Source: Crossiella cryophila (GTDB lineage: Bacteria; Actinomycetota; Actinomycetes; Mycobacteriales; Pseudonocardiaceae). Taken from it: a stretch of 64,000 nt of DNA. Of this stretch, positions 54,364 through 62,376 are shown piece by piece. The stretch's first letter is position 1. Each line of letters opens with the position of its first letter. The position numbers and the translations under genes are program-made. The notes below the pieces were generated by a model that saw nothing but the letters and a program-made list of their open reading frames with translations, did not search any database and had not been told where the DNA came from. The DNA lies in NCBI RefSeq assembly GCF_014204915.1, contig NZ_JACHMH010000001.1:6535501-6599500 (forward strand), read 5' to 3'.

Positions 54364-55722
54364 GTGCTTACCGAGAACCCGATCCTGACCCGTCCCCGGG
54401 AATCCGCCGAGGACCTGTTCACCGCCCTGGACGAGGCCCTGCGCAAACCGGCCCGGCAGCAACCGGACTGGGCCGATCACCCGGCCCGGCAACGTACCCG
54501 GCAGGACCTGGCGCTGCTGCCACCGCTGACCCTGCCCGCCGAGATCGACCTGCTGCGCACCAGGCTGGCCGCGGTGGCCAGGGGCGAGGCGTTCCTGTTG
54601 CAGGGCGGGGACTGCGCGGAGACCTTCGCGGACACCACCGAAGCGCACATCCGGGCCAATGTGAGCACCCTGGTGCAGCTGGAGGTCGCGCTGACCCGGT
54701 GCACCGGCTGGCCGGTGGTGACCGTGGGCAGGCTGGCCGGACAGTACGCCAAACCCCGCTCCCAGCCGCAGGACGCCGACGGCCTGCCGTCCTACCGGGG
54801 CGACCTGGTCAACGCGATCGAGCCGGATCCGCTGCTGCGCCAACCGGATCCGCACCGGATGATGCTGGCCTACCAGCATTCCAACGTCACGCTGAACCTG
54901 GTGCGCGCGCTGTGCGGTCCCGGCAACTTCCCGCCTGCCCGGCTGCGGGCGCTCTTCGCCGGGTTCGCCGAGGGCTCGGCGGCCGGGGAGCGGTTCGCCG
55001 GACTGCTGGCCGAACTCGACCGGGGTCTGCGGTACACCGACCGGAGCTGGTCGCGGGAGTTGTTCAGCAGCCACGAGGCGCTGGTGCTGGACTACGAGCG
55101 CGCGCTGGTCCGGCTGGACCCCGATCACCCTGGTGGGCCTCGGTTGTACAGCGGGGCGACACATTTCCCGTGGATCGGCGAGCGCACCCGGCAGTGGGAC
55201 GGCGCGCACCTGGCCTTCGCCGCCCAGCTGGCCAACCCGATCGGGCTCAAGATCGGCCCGGGTGCGACCGCGCTGGAGGTCTCGGAGTACCTGCACCGGC
55301 TGGACCCGCACAAGGAACCCGGCCGGGTCACGCTGATCACCAGGATGGGCAGCGACCGGGTGCGTGCCCTGTTGCCGCCGATCGTGCGCGAGGTCGAGGC
55401 CTCCGGTCACCGGGTCGTCTGGCAGTGCGATCCCATGCACGCCAACGGCGAGGTGACCGAGTGCGGGCGCAAGACCCGGCAGTTCGACCGGATCGTGGAC
55501 GAGGTGCAGGGCTTCTTCGAGGTGCACCGGCTGCTGGGCACCCACCCCGGCGGCCTGCACCTGGAGCTGACCGGCGAGGACGTCACCGAATGCCTCGGCG
55601 GCGCCGCGGAGATCACCCCGTCCGGGCTGGCCAGACGATACGAGACAGCCTGCGACCCCCGCCTCAACGGCGACCAGGCCCTGGAACTGACCCTCCTGGT
55701 AGCCGAGATGCTCCGCGGCTAA
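54364..55722 (+). CDS. Type II 3-deoxy-D-arabino-heptulosonate 7-phosphate (DAHP) synthase
   Basis: 452 residues, typical of the plant/actinobacterial type II family. It condenses phosphoenolpyruvate with erythrose 4-phosphate at the entry of the shikimate pathway. The metal ligands are all visible: Cys84 (GGDCAE), His359 (CDPMHAN, where Gly is more usual than Ala), Glu401 (HLELTGE) and Asp431 (ACDPRLNGD). PEP-site motifs FPWIGERTRQWDGAH and LITRMGSDR are present. It starts at GTG 54364, 2 nt after the aldolase-fold stop, with GGAGGAG inside that gene. A pathway-dedicated copy suggests an aromatic or shikimate-derived building block. The homologous aminoDAHP synthase of the AHBA route is an alternative, but none of its partner genes is in the window. 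Confidence 0.9.
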   Translation: MLTENPILTRPRESAEDLFTALDEALRKPARQQPDWADHPARQRTRQDLALLPPLTLPAEIDLLRTRLAAVARGEAFLLQGGDCAETFADTTEAHIRANVSTLVQLEVALTRCTGWPVVTVGRLAGQYAKPRSQPQDADGLPSYRGDLVNAIEPDPLLRQPDPHRMMLAYQHSNVTLNLVRALCGPGNFPPARLRALFAGFAEGSAAGERFAGLLAELDRGLRYTDRSWSRELFSSHEALVLDYERALVRLDPDHPGGPRLYSGATHFPWIGERTRQWDGAHLAFAAQLANPIGLKIGPGATALEVSEYLHRLDPHKEPGRVTLITRMGSDRVRALLPPIVREVEASGHRVVWQCDPMHANGEVTECGRKTRQFDRIVDEVQGFFEVHRLLGTHPGGLHLELTGEDVTECLGGAAEITPSGLARRYETACDPRLNGDQALELTLLVAEMLRG

Positions 55723-55735
55723 CCCCCCCACCGGC

Positions 55736-55878
55736 GTGTTGGCCGTTCTCGTACCCAGTGTTGGCCGTTCTCGTACCCAGTCTTGGCCGAACTGGTACAC
55801 CCCTCGGCCAACACACCGACCACAACGGCCAACACACCGTCCAGATCGGCCAACACACCGTACGAGAACGGCCAACAC
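55736..55878. repeat. Array of 21-22-bp repeats in both orientations between convergent genes
   Basis: Three left-hand units start at 55736, 55758 and 55780; the first two are identical 22-mers (GTGTTGGCCGTTCTCGTACC, then CA) and the third is degenerate. Four right-hand units with core CGGCCAACAC start at 55805, 55826, 55847 and 55869, with variable 11-12-nt fillers. The outermost arms (55736-55754 and 55860-55878) are perfect 19-nt reverse complements, so the transcript from either side can fold into a long stem. It sits 13 nt past the DAHP synthase stop and 12 nt before the converging IclR stop. A bidirectional terminator or REP-like element is likely. Confidence 0.85.
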
Positions 55879-55890
55879 GGCGTGGGGGGG

Positions 55891-56685
55891 TTAGGTCAGG
55901 AGGAAGCGGAGTTGGGCGGCGTGTTGGGACTCGCGCAGGGTCGTTGTCACGGTGGCGGCGGTCCTGCGCACCGCGCTGGCCACGGTGGCCGGGTCCAGGC
56001 GGTCGGCGGTGGCGGTGACGCCGATGCCCAGGACCGCCTCGCCGCAGTCGTCGAAGATCGGGGCGGCGAGTTCGACCACCCCGGGCAGGAACTCGCCGTC
56101 GACGTAGGCCAGGCCCGCCCGCCGGATCGCGGGGAACTGGCTGTGCAGGGCGGCCGGGCAGGTCAGTGTCCTGGGGGTGAAGGAGGTCAGCGTGCTCTCG
56201 CTGAGCAGCGCGGCCGAGCGCTCCCGGTAGGCCAGCAGCACCTTGCCGATCCCGGTGCAGTGGCCGGGGGTGAAGCCGGCCAGGCGCTGGATCAGCGGCA
56301 GGTGCGAGTGGTTGTAGACCGTGTCCAGGGTGAACACGTTGAGCCCGTCCAGCGCGCCGACGCTGACGACGGCGTGCGTCTTGTCGTACAGCTCGGTGAG
56401 CGAGGGCTTGATCAGCCGTTCGATCCGCCGGACCATGCTGCGGGTGGTGCGCAGCAGGTCGAACAGGTAGGAGCCCATCGAGTAGCCGTGCTGGGTGCGT
56501 TTGACCAGCTGTTCCCGCAGCAGGCCGTGCAGCAGCCGGTGCGTGGTGGACTTGGGCAGCTCGGCGGCGCGGGCCAGATCGGCCAGCGACATGGGCCGGT
56601 TCGAGTCCGCCAGCAGTTCGAGCAGGCTCAGCATTTTCCCCAGCGGCGGTCCGGAGCGTCCTTTGGATTCCGGGGGTGCGGTCAC
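55891..56685 (-). CDS. IclR-family transcriptional regulator
   Basis: 264 residues. The N-terminal winged helix-turn-helix (about 32-62, LADLARAAELPKSTTHRLL) and the C-terminal effector domain, with GFTPGHCTGIGKVLLAY and GVVELAAPIFD, are complete. IclR proteins bind short palindromes and often sense aromatic or keto acids. It starts at GTG 56685 (weak ribosome site). A likely promoter and a palindrome lie just upstream (56741-56794), so it may autoregulate. It converges on the DAHP synthase operon, which makes that operon or the IspG-like gene plausible targets. The effector is unknown. Confidence 0.9.
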   Translation of the reverse strand: MTAPPESKGRSGPPLGKMLSLLELLADSNRPMSLADLARAAELPKSTTHRLLHGLLREQLVKRTQHGYSMGSYLFDLLRTTRSMVRRIERLIKPSLTELYDKTHAVVSVGALDGLNVFTLDTVYNHSHLPLIQRLAGFTPGHCTGIGKVLLAYRERSAALLSESTLTSFTPRTLTCPAALHSQFPAIRRAGLAYVDGEFLPGVVELAAPIFDDCGEAVLGIGVTATADRLDPATVASAVRRTAATVTTTLRESQHAAQLRFLLT

Positions 56686-56740
56686 GTCAGACCCAATCTA
56701 CCTGCGGTGCACCTGAATGCGCGGGGTCGCGCCGGACCGA

Positions 56741-56770
56741 AGCATAAGTTGGCTCTTCTCGGCCGAACAA
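56741..56770 (-). promoter_or_regulatory. Candidate promoter for the IclR gene
   Basis: On the minus strand TTGTTC (56770-56765) and TATGCT (56746-56741) are separated by 18 nt, a fair sigma-70-like pair. The distance to the GTG start leaves a 5' leader of roughly 45-50 nt. Confidence 0.45.
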
Positions 56771-56774
56771 TACA

Positions 56775-56794
56775 CCATCCGGGTACCGGAATGG
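56775..56794. promoter_or_regulatory. 20-bp imperfect palindrome, candidate IclR operator
   Basis: CCATCCGGGTACCGGAATGG pairs in 8 of 10 positions around a GTAC centre. It lies immediately upstream of the candidate -35 box of the IclR gene. Size and position suit an IclR autoregulatory site, but binding is inferred. Confidence 0.4.
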
Positions 56795-56869
56795 GGTAAT
56801 CATTATTAGTGCGGCCGGTAACGTGCGCATGAATTGTCGGCCGACACCTTTGCGGGATTCCGGATTCCG

Positions 56870-57619
56870 TCATGATCCCTCCTGCAGGGCGAGCAGGATC
56901 TGCCGCCCCAGATGTGCCTGCATGACCGCGGCGCCCGCCGCGGAGATCCAGATGCTGTCGCCGATGCCCTCGGCCAGCAGTTGCCCGCACAGCGCGGCGG
57001 CGCGGGCGGTCGCCGTCGCCCCGGCCGAGGTCGCCGCCAGCGCGAACTGCAGCGGGTAGTCGCAGGTCACCGCGAGCAGCCTGGCGGTGGCCAGCACCAG
57101 CGCCGGGGTCGGGCCGAGCACCGCGAGGCACAGTTCGGTCAGCCCCTGCCCGGCCAGCAGCGCGCAGCAGCGCAGTCCGGCCTCGGCCAGCAGCAACGCG
57201 CCGCGCCCGCCCTCCGGCACGGCCAGTTCCACCGGCAGCCCGGTCTCCAGCGCGGCCGCGGCCAGCCGGGGCGCGTGCGTGCGCAGCGGGGCCTCCCGCC
57301 CGACCACGATCCGCACCGCCGCGCACCCGGCCGCGGCCGCCTGCCGCAGCGCCGACTCCGCCGCCGGGATCTCGGCCACCACCGGCACCGGGCTCTCCCG
57401 CACCACCGCGGCCAGCACGGCAGGCGGCACCCGGTCGGCGTGTTCGATCCGGATCAGCTCCGCACCGGCGGCCGCGGCCTGCACGATCTCGTCGAGCAGG
57501 ACCTCCAGGTCGGCCCCCGCGGTGGCGGCCTGCACCGCGACCGGGTGCGGCGGGCCGAGGGTGACCTGGCCGATCGCCACCCGGCGGCTGAACCGGCGGG
57601 CGGTGGATTCCGAATGCAC
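56870..57619 (-). CDS. IspG (GcpE)-like TIM-barrel protein lacking the iron-sulfur domain
   Basis: 249 residues matching the N-terminal barrel of HMB-PP synthase IspG in order and spacing: VAIGQVTLGPPHPVAVQAAT near the N-terminus, then AELIRIEHAD, PVVAEIPAAESAL, AAVRIVVGRE, PLQFALAATSAG and LLAEGIGDSIWIS at the end. Full IspG is about 360-380 residues; the C-terminal cysteine-bearing 4Fe-4S domain is absent, and barrel residues of the DIHFDY and RINPGN motifs are changed. It cannot be a normal MEP-pathway enzyme on this evidence. A substrate-binding, lyase-like or partner-dependent role is possible. GTG 57619 is the probable start, 44 nt after the upstream IclR gene, so the two are likely co-transcribed. 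Function unknown. Confidence 0.7.
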   Translation of the reverse strand: MHSESTARRFSRRVAIGQVTLGPPHPVAVQAATAGADLEVLLDEIVQAAAAGAELIRIEHADRVPPAVLAAVVRESPVPVVAEIPAAESALRQAAAAGCAAVRIVVGREAPLRTHAPRLAAAALETGLPVELAVPEGGRGALLLAEAGLRCCALLAGQGLTELCLAVLGPTPALVLATARLLAVTCDYPLQFALAATSAGATATARAAALCGQLLAEGIGDSIWISAAGAAVMQAHLGRQILLALQEGS

Positions 57620-57663
57620 GTGAGCACCAGTTCTCGTTGGTACGGGCGGGGACTTGGCGGTGC

Positions 57664-58440
57664 TCAGCGCCGGGCGACCTGCCTGGGCAGCAGGGCGGGG
57701 CCCAGTGCCAGCCGGGCCTGGTGGCCGATCGCGCGAATGCCGGCGAGCACGGTGGCGTTGTGCATCCGGGCGGCGGGCGCGGTGACCGAGATGGCCGCCA
57801 CCGGGACGCCACCGGCCAGGCACAGCGGCACGGCCACCGACAGCAGCCCGGCCCGGCCGCCCATCGGCCGCACACAGATTCCGGCCGCCCGGATCTCGCG
57901 CAGCTGTTCGGCCAGCGGGTCCGGTGCGGGCGACGGGGAGAAGGCGAGCAGCACCAGGCCGATGGCCAGCGAGGCGGCGGCGACCCGGTCGCCGGGCCGG
58001 ACCCCGCAGCGCGGTGAGCGCTGACCGTGCACCAGGTCCAGGCAGAGCACCTCGGCGCCGACGGGCACGCCCAGGTGCACGGTGCCCAGGGTGAGCGCGT
58101 AGAGGTCGGCCAGGAACGGTTGCAGGCAGTCCCGCAGCGCGGACTGGCTCACCGGCGCGAGTTCGGCTGGCGGCGCGGCGAAGCGCTGGGCGAGTTCGTA
58201 CTTGTCGTCCTGCTTGCGGACGAAACCGTAGGCCAGCATGATCTTGAGCAGCCGGTGCGTCGTCGACTTGGCCAGCCGCACCCGGCGGGCCAGCTCGGAG
58301 ATGCCCACCGGCGGGTCGGCCGGGTTGAACGCCCGCAACAGCAACAACGCCTTCTGCACCGCGCCGACCTGCCCGTCGGCGAAACCACCCGGCACGGCAC
58401 CGGTGATCACCCACTGCTCCTGCACACACCCTGACGGCAT
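57664..58440 (-). CDS. IclR-family transcriptional regulator (second copy)
   Basis: 258 residues. A helix-turn-helix at about 45-75 (ISELARRVRLAKSTTHRLL) precedes an effector domain (GTVHLGVPVGAEVLCLDLV, then RCGVRPGDRVAAASLAIGL). It is distinct in sequence from the IclR protein at 55891. ATG 58440 has a very good AGGAGGG site 6 nt upstream. It lies 44 nt before the IspG-like gene on the same strand and is divergent from the SARP-type regulator, so it may control either. Two IclR genes flanking a single enzyme-like gene suggest control by a small acid from this pathway, which is inference. Confidence 0.9.
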   Translation of the reverse strand: MPSGCVQEQWVITGAVPGGFADGQVGAVQKALLLLRAFNPADPPVGISELARRVRLAKSTTHRLLKIMLAYGFVRKQDDKYELAQRFAAPPAELAPVSQSALRDCLQPFLADLYALTLGTVHLGVPVGAEVLCLDLVHGQRSPRCGVRPGDRVAAASLAIGLVLLAFSPSPAPDPLAEQLREIRAAGICVRPMGGRAGLLSVAVPLCLAGGVPVAAISVTAPAARMHNATVLAGIRAIGHQARLALGPALLPRQVARR

Positions 58441-58788
58441 CGCACCCTCCTGGGGACTCGGGCGAACAACGACCTCCTCACCCTGTCCGCCCACGCTCCC
58501 GCCGCGCTCTCGTCCCGCTCTTCCCCATTGGCACGGCGGGCAGGACGCGGAAAATCCACCAGCGGAAACAGAACTCACCCGACTGGCCCAAGTAGAGTGA
58601 AACGAGAGCGGCGGAGCGTGAGCGCCGATTCCTTTCCCGATAGCGCAGCCGCCCGCGACAAAGCTACCTAGATCAAGAAGTTCAATCGTGCGAAGCAGTG
58701 GCATTACCGGCTCCAGGTCACATTGTCGGCGGGCAGCCAGACTGCGTATGTTCACTCGCGTAGTGCGGCCCCCTGAATTCGGAGCACG
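58441..58788. promoter_or_regulatory. Divergent intergenic region between IclR and SARP-type regulator genes
   Basis: 348 nt without a gene. It begins with the IclR ribosome site and holds C-rich sequence to about 58550. An AT-richer stretch at about 58550-58760 likely carries both promoters. A GGAG site at about 58777 serves the SARP-type gene. I saw no RNA gene or long repeat. Confidence 0.6.
58723..58752 (+). promoter_or_regulatory. Candidate promoter for the SARP-type regulator
   Basis: TTGTCG (58723-58728) and TATGTT (58747-58752) are separated by 18 nt, about 36 nt upstream of the ATG at 58789. This is a fair sigma-70-like pair in an AT-richer segment. Confidence 0.45.
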
Positions 58789-61700
58789 ATGTACCTGCGG
58801 TTGCTGGGCGCACTGGAACTGCTCGACGACAACGGCGCGCGGGCCGAGGTCACCGCGCCCAAGCGCCGGGCGGTGCTCGCGCTGCTCGGGGTGCACCTCA
58901 ACCGGATCGTGCCGTTCGGCCAGCTGGTCCGCGCGGCCTGGGGCGAGACCCCGCCCGCCAACACCAGGACCGCGCTGCAGACCCACATCTGGGCGCTGCG
59001 CAAGCTGCTGGACCCGTCGGTGCGGCTGCGCACCGAGGGCGCCGGGTACGTGCTGCTCGGCCCGGCCGACCTGACCGACCACAGCCGGTTCACCGCCCTG
59101 CTGGAGACCGCCCGCGGCGAGCAGGGCGAGGCCGCGGTGCGCACCCTGTCCTCGGCACTGGAACTCTGGCGCGGCGCCCCGCTCTCCGACGTGCCACGCA
59201 CCGACGCACTGGACGCGCTGGCCCAGGACCTGGACGAACTGCGGCTGACCACGGTGGAGGCGCTCGGCGAGCGGCTGCTGGACCTGCACCGCCCGGCCGA
59301 GGCCCTGGCCGTGCTCACCCCGGACGTGGCCCGGCACCCGTTCCGCGAATCCCTGGTGCGGTTGCAGATCATCGCCTACAGCCACAGCGGTCAGCAGGCC
59401 CGCGCCATCCACACCTACCACCGGGTGCGGCAGCAGCTGTCCACCGAACTCGGGGTGGATCCCAGTCCGCTGCTGCGGATCGCCTTCGAGTCGGTGCTGC
59501 GACCGGAGCCGGTGCCGCCGGTCCAGCCGGAGATGCCCGCCGCACCGGTCCCAGCGGTGGTGGCGGTCGACGGGCCGGTCGGCCGGGACGCGGAACTGGC
59601 CCGGCTGCGGGCCTTCCTGCGTGAGCTGGGCGCGGGCCGGGGCGGGGTGGCCTGCCTGGTCGGCGAGGCGGGCATCGGCAAGTCCACCCTCGCCGAGACG
59701 CTGCTGCGCGAGGCGGCCGAGACCGGGTTGCGGCTGTGTGCCGGGGCAGCCGAGCGGGTGGAACAGGACCTGCCCTTCGCCGCGATCTCCACGGCGCTGG
59801 CGCTGTCCGGGGTGTCCGCCGACCCTGAGGTGACCCGGATCGTGGACACCCTGCGCGGGCGCGGGGCGGCCACGCTGAAGAGCAGTTCCCGGCACGAGAT
59901 CGAGGTCGTGGTGACCGGCCTGATCTCGGCCCTGGTGGAGAAGTGGTGCACCCGCACGCCGGTGCTGGTGGTGCTGGAGGACTTCCAGTGGGCGGATGAG
60001 GCCAGTGCGCTGGTGACGCACCTGCTCGGCCGGGCCAGCGCGCTGATGCCGCTGGGCCTGCTGGTCACCGCCCGGCCCAGCCCCGGCCGCGAGCGGGTGG
60101 CCGAGGTGCTCGCGCAGCTGGCCCGGCGGGACCGGGCGGTGCTGCTGGAGCTGACCCCGCTGACCGAGCAGGCGATCGCCGCCCTTGCCGAACGGCTGCT
60201 CGGCACCGCACCCGGTGAGCGGCTGCGTGCGCTGCTGGGTCGCGCGGCGGGCAATCCGTTGTACGCCACCGAACTGGTGCGTGGCCTGGCCCAGGCGGAC
60301 AACCTGCTGGTGGGCGAGGGCACCGCGGAACCGCTGGGTGCGGCCGACGGCACGCTGCCCGCCTCGCTGCGGGCGGTGGTGGACCGGCAGCTCCGGCTGC
60401 TGCCCCAGCCCGCCCGCGGCGTGCTCGACGCGGCCGCCGCCCTGGGCTACACCTGCGCGCTGGCCGAACTGGCCGCGTTGTGCGATCTGCCGGAGCAGGT
60501 GCTGGCCGCGGCCATCGCCAAGGCGGTCACCGCCGGAGTGCTGCGCGAGGGCGGCCCCGGTCAGGTGGGCTTCCGGCACGACGTGGTCCGGCAGGCCACC
60601 CTCTCGGGCCTGTCCCCCGCGGTGGCCGGTGCGCTGCACCACCGGATCGCGCACCTGTTGCGGGATCTGGGCAGACCGGCCGAGCGGGTGCTGGCGCACC
60701 TGGCGGTCAGTCCGCTGCTGGACCTGTCCTGCGTGGGCTGGCTGGCCGACAACGCCAAGGAGGTGATCATGCGCGGTCCGCAGCTGGCCATCGATCTGCT
60801 GTCCAGGGCCCGTTCGGTGCACGGCGCGCCGGAGGTGCTCACCCAGCGGCTGGCGGTCAACCTGGCGCTCGCGCTGATGTGGTCGGGCAGGCTGGAGGAG
60901 GCCGATGTGGCCGTGCGCGAGGCGATGACCGTGGTGCTGGAACCGGATCCGCGGGCCGAGCTGTCCTACCTGCTCACCCGGACCTCGCTGTTCAGCGGCC
61001 GGCCGGTGGAGGCGTTGCGGCAGGCCGAGCTGTCCCTGGCCATGGCCCGGCCGGGGGCGCAGATGCGGCGCAGGCTGGAGTGCATGCGGGGGCTCGCGCT
61101 GAACTCGGTCGGCCGCGAGCAGGAGGCGTGGGAGCTGGCCCGGCTGCTGCTGCCGGAGGCGGTCGAGGCCGGGGACGACACCGCGGTGGTCTACCTGATG
61201 CACCTCATCGGCGGCATCGAGCTGACCAGGGGGCACCTGGCCGCCTCGGTGGCCACCATCGACCGCGGCCTGCACGCCATCGCCACCGCGCCGGTGGACC
61301 CGTTCACCACGATCACGCTGGTCGTGGTGAAGGCCGCGGCCGCCATCGAGACCGACCTCATGCCAGAGGCCCGCTCCGCGCTGGCCGAGGGCCTGGCCGC
61401 GGTCGGCACCACCACCGGCGCGCCGGTCTCCTGGTACCACTCGATGGCCGCCCAGCTGCGCTTCCGCACCGGCGAGTGGGACGACGCGCTGACCGAGGTC
61501 TCCGCGGCCACCGACGCGATCTTCTACGAGGACGACCACTTCAACGTCACCCGCTCCGCGCTGGGCCTGGCCACCCTGGTGATGCTGCGCCAGGGCCAGG
61601 TGGACCGGGCCCGCAGCCAGTTCGCCAAGTTCAGGCCGGTGGTGGCAGGCGGGGTCAACCACTTCGCCTACTGGGTCGACTGGGCAGGCGCGCTGCTGGC

Positions 61701-62373
61701 CGAGGCCGACGGCCGCCCCGGCGAGGCGGTGGACCGGCTGCTGGCCCTGTTCGACACCGCGGCGCGACTCCCCGAACGTTTCCTCGGTTTCATCGTCCCC
61801 GACCTGGCCCGGCTGGCCCTGGCCACCGGCCGCACCGCCGCGCTGGCCCCGATGGCCCGCCGCCTGCGCACCGAGGCCGGCCGCCAGACCGCCAGTAGCG
61901 TGGCCGCCGCCGAGGTGCTCGCCGCGGTGCTGACCGCCGACCCGGCCCCGCTGACCACCGCCGCGACCCGGTTCGACACCGCCGAGCACCCGCTGCCCAC
62001 CGCTGGCTGCCACGAGCTGACCGCGATCCTGCTGGCCCACCAAGGAGAACTCGCCGAGGCCACCGACGCGCTGGCCCAGGCCGTGTCCGCCTACCGATCC
62101 CTGGGCGCGCACTGGGACATCCAGCGCGCCCGCACCACCCTGGCGCGCCTGGGCGTCATCACCCCGGAACCAGCGGCCCCCGTCCCCACGCTGATCATGA
62201 GCACCCTGGAGAGCGACGTGGCCCAGCACGCCGCCCGCGGCCTGTCCAACGCCGAGATCAGCACCGCGCTGGGCATCACCCGCGAGGTGGTGGCCAAGCA
62301 CCTGGAATCGGTGATGCGCAAGTGGCGGCTGGATTCCCGGCTGGAGATCGCCGCGCACGTGCCTGCCGGGTGA
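58789..62373 (+). CDS. SARP-ATPase-LuxR hybrid transcriptional activator
   Basis: 1,194 residues. The N-terminus is an OmpR-type winged helix (about 1-95), then a bacterial transcriptional activation domain (about 97-245), as in SARP regulators. An ATPase follows, with a P-loop (GEAGIGKST, about 291-299) and Walker B (VLVVLEDFQWADE, about 392-404). Then comes a long helical TPR-like region. The C-terminus (about 1140-1190) has a LuxR-type helix-turn-helix (RGLSNAEISTALGITREVV). It therefore has two DNA-binding domains; large SARP-ATPase and LAL regulators usually have one. Such proteins activate antibiotic clusters, and this one is the best candidate for the PKS and starter operons. It ends 3 nt before the converging stop of the next gene. 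Confidence 0.9.
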   Translation: MYLRLLGALELLDDNGARAEVTAPKRRAVLALLGVHLNRIVPFGQLVRAAWGETPPANTRTALQTHIWALRKLLDPSVRLRTEGAGYVLLGPADLTDHSRFTALLETARGEQGEAAVRTLSSALELWRGAPLSDVPRTDALDALAQDLDELRLTTVEALGERLLDLHRPAEALAVLTPDVARHPFRESLVRLQIIAYSHSGQQARAIHTYHRVRQQLSTELGVDPSPLLRIAFESVLRPEPVPPVQPEMPAAPVPAVVAVDGPVGRDAELARLRAFLRELGAGRGGVACLVGEAGIGKSTLAETLLREAAETGLRLCAGAAERVEQDLPFAAISTALALSGVSADPEVTRIVDTLRGRGAATLKSSSRHEIEVVVTGLISALVEKWCTRTPVLVVLEDFQWADEASALVTHLLGRASALMPLGLLVTARPSPGRERVAEVLAQLARRDRAVLLELTPLTEQAIAALAERLLGTAPGERLRALLGRAAGNPLYATELVRGLAQADNLLVGEGTAEPLGAADGTLPASLRAVVDRQLRLLPQPARGVLDAAAALGYTCALAELAALCDLPEQVLAAAIAKAVTAGVLREGGPGQVGFRHDVVRQATLSGLSPAVAGALHHRIAHLLRDLGRPAERVLAHLAVSPLLDLSCVGWLADNAKEVIMRGPQLAIDLLSRARSVHGAPEVLTQRLAVNLALALMWSGRLEEADVAVREAMTVVLEPDPRAELSYLLTRTSLFSGRPVEALRQAELSLAMARPGAQMRRRLECMRGLALNSVGREQEAWELARLLLPEAVEAGDDTAVVYLMHLIGGIELTRGHLAASVATIDRGLHAIATAPVDPFTTITLVVVKAAAAIETDLMPEARSALAEGLAAVGTTTGAPVSWYHSMAAQLRFRTGEWDDALTEVSAATDAIFYEDDHFNVTRSALGLATLVMLRQGQVDRARSQFAKFRPVVAGGVNHFAYWVDWAGALLAEADGRPGEAVDRLLALFDTAARLPERFLGFIVPDLARLALATGRTAALAPMARRLRTEAGRQTASSVAAAEVLAAVLTADPAPLTTAATRFDTAEHPLPTAGCHELTAILLAHQGELAEATDALAQAVSAYRSLGAHWDIQRARTTLARLGVITPEPAAPVPTLIMSTLESDVAQHAARGLSNAEISTALGITREVVAKHLESVMRKWRLDSRLEIAAHVPAG

Positions 62374-62376
62374 GGG

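Noticed and set aside
54364-55722. AminoDAHP synthase for an AHBA (ansamycin-type) starter
   Set aside because: The family is homologous, but no AHBA synthase, aminoquinate dehydratase or kinase/oxidoreductase partner is in the window, and the PKS lacks an integrated adenylation loading domain.
55736-55878. CRISPR array
   Set aside because: The units abut, occur in both orientations and have no unique 30-40-nt spacers. No cas genes are present.
56870-57619. Functional MEP-pathway IspG
   Set aside because: The C-terminal 4Fe-4S domain with its cysteines is absent and barrel active-site motifs are changed.
57664-62358. Open frame on the minus strand running through the whole SARP-type gene into the IclR gene
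   Set aside because: Only the last 258 codons make a recognisable protein, with a strong ribosome site at its own ATG (58440). The rest is antisense to a well-formed regulator.
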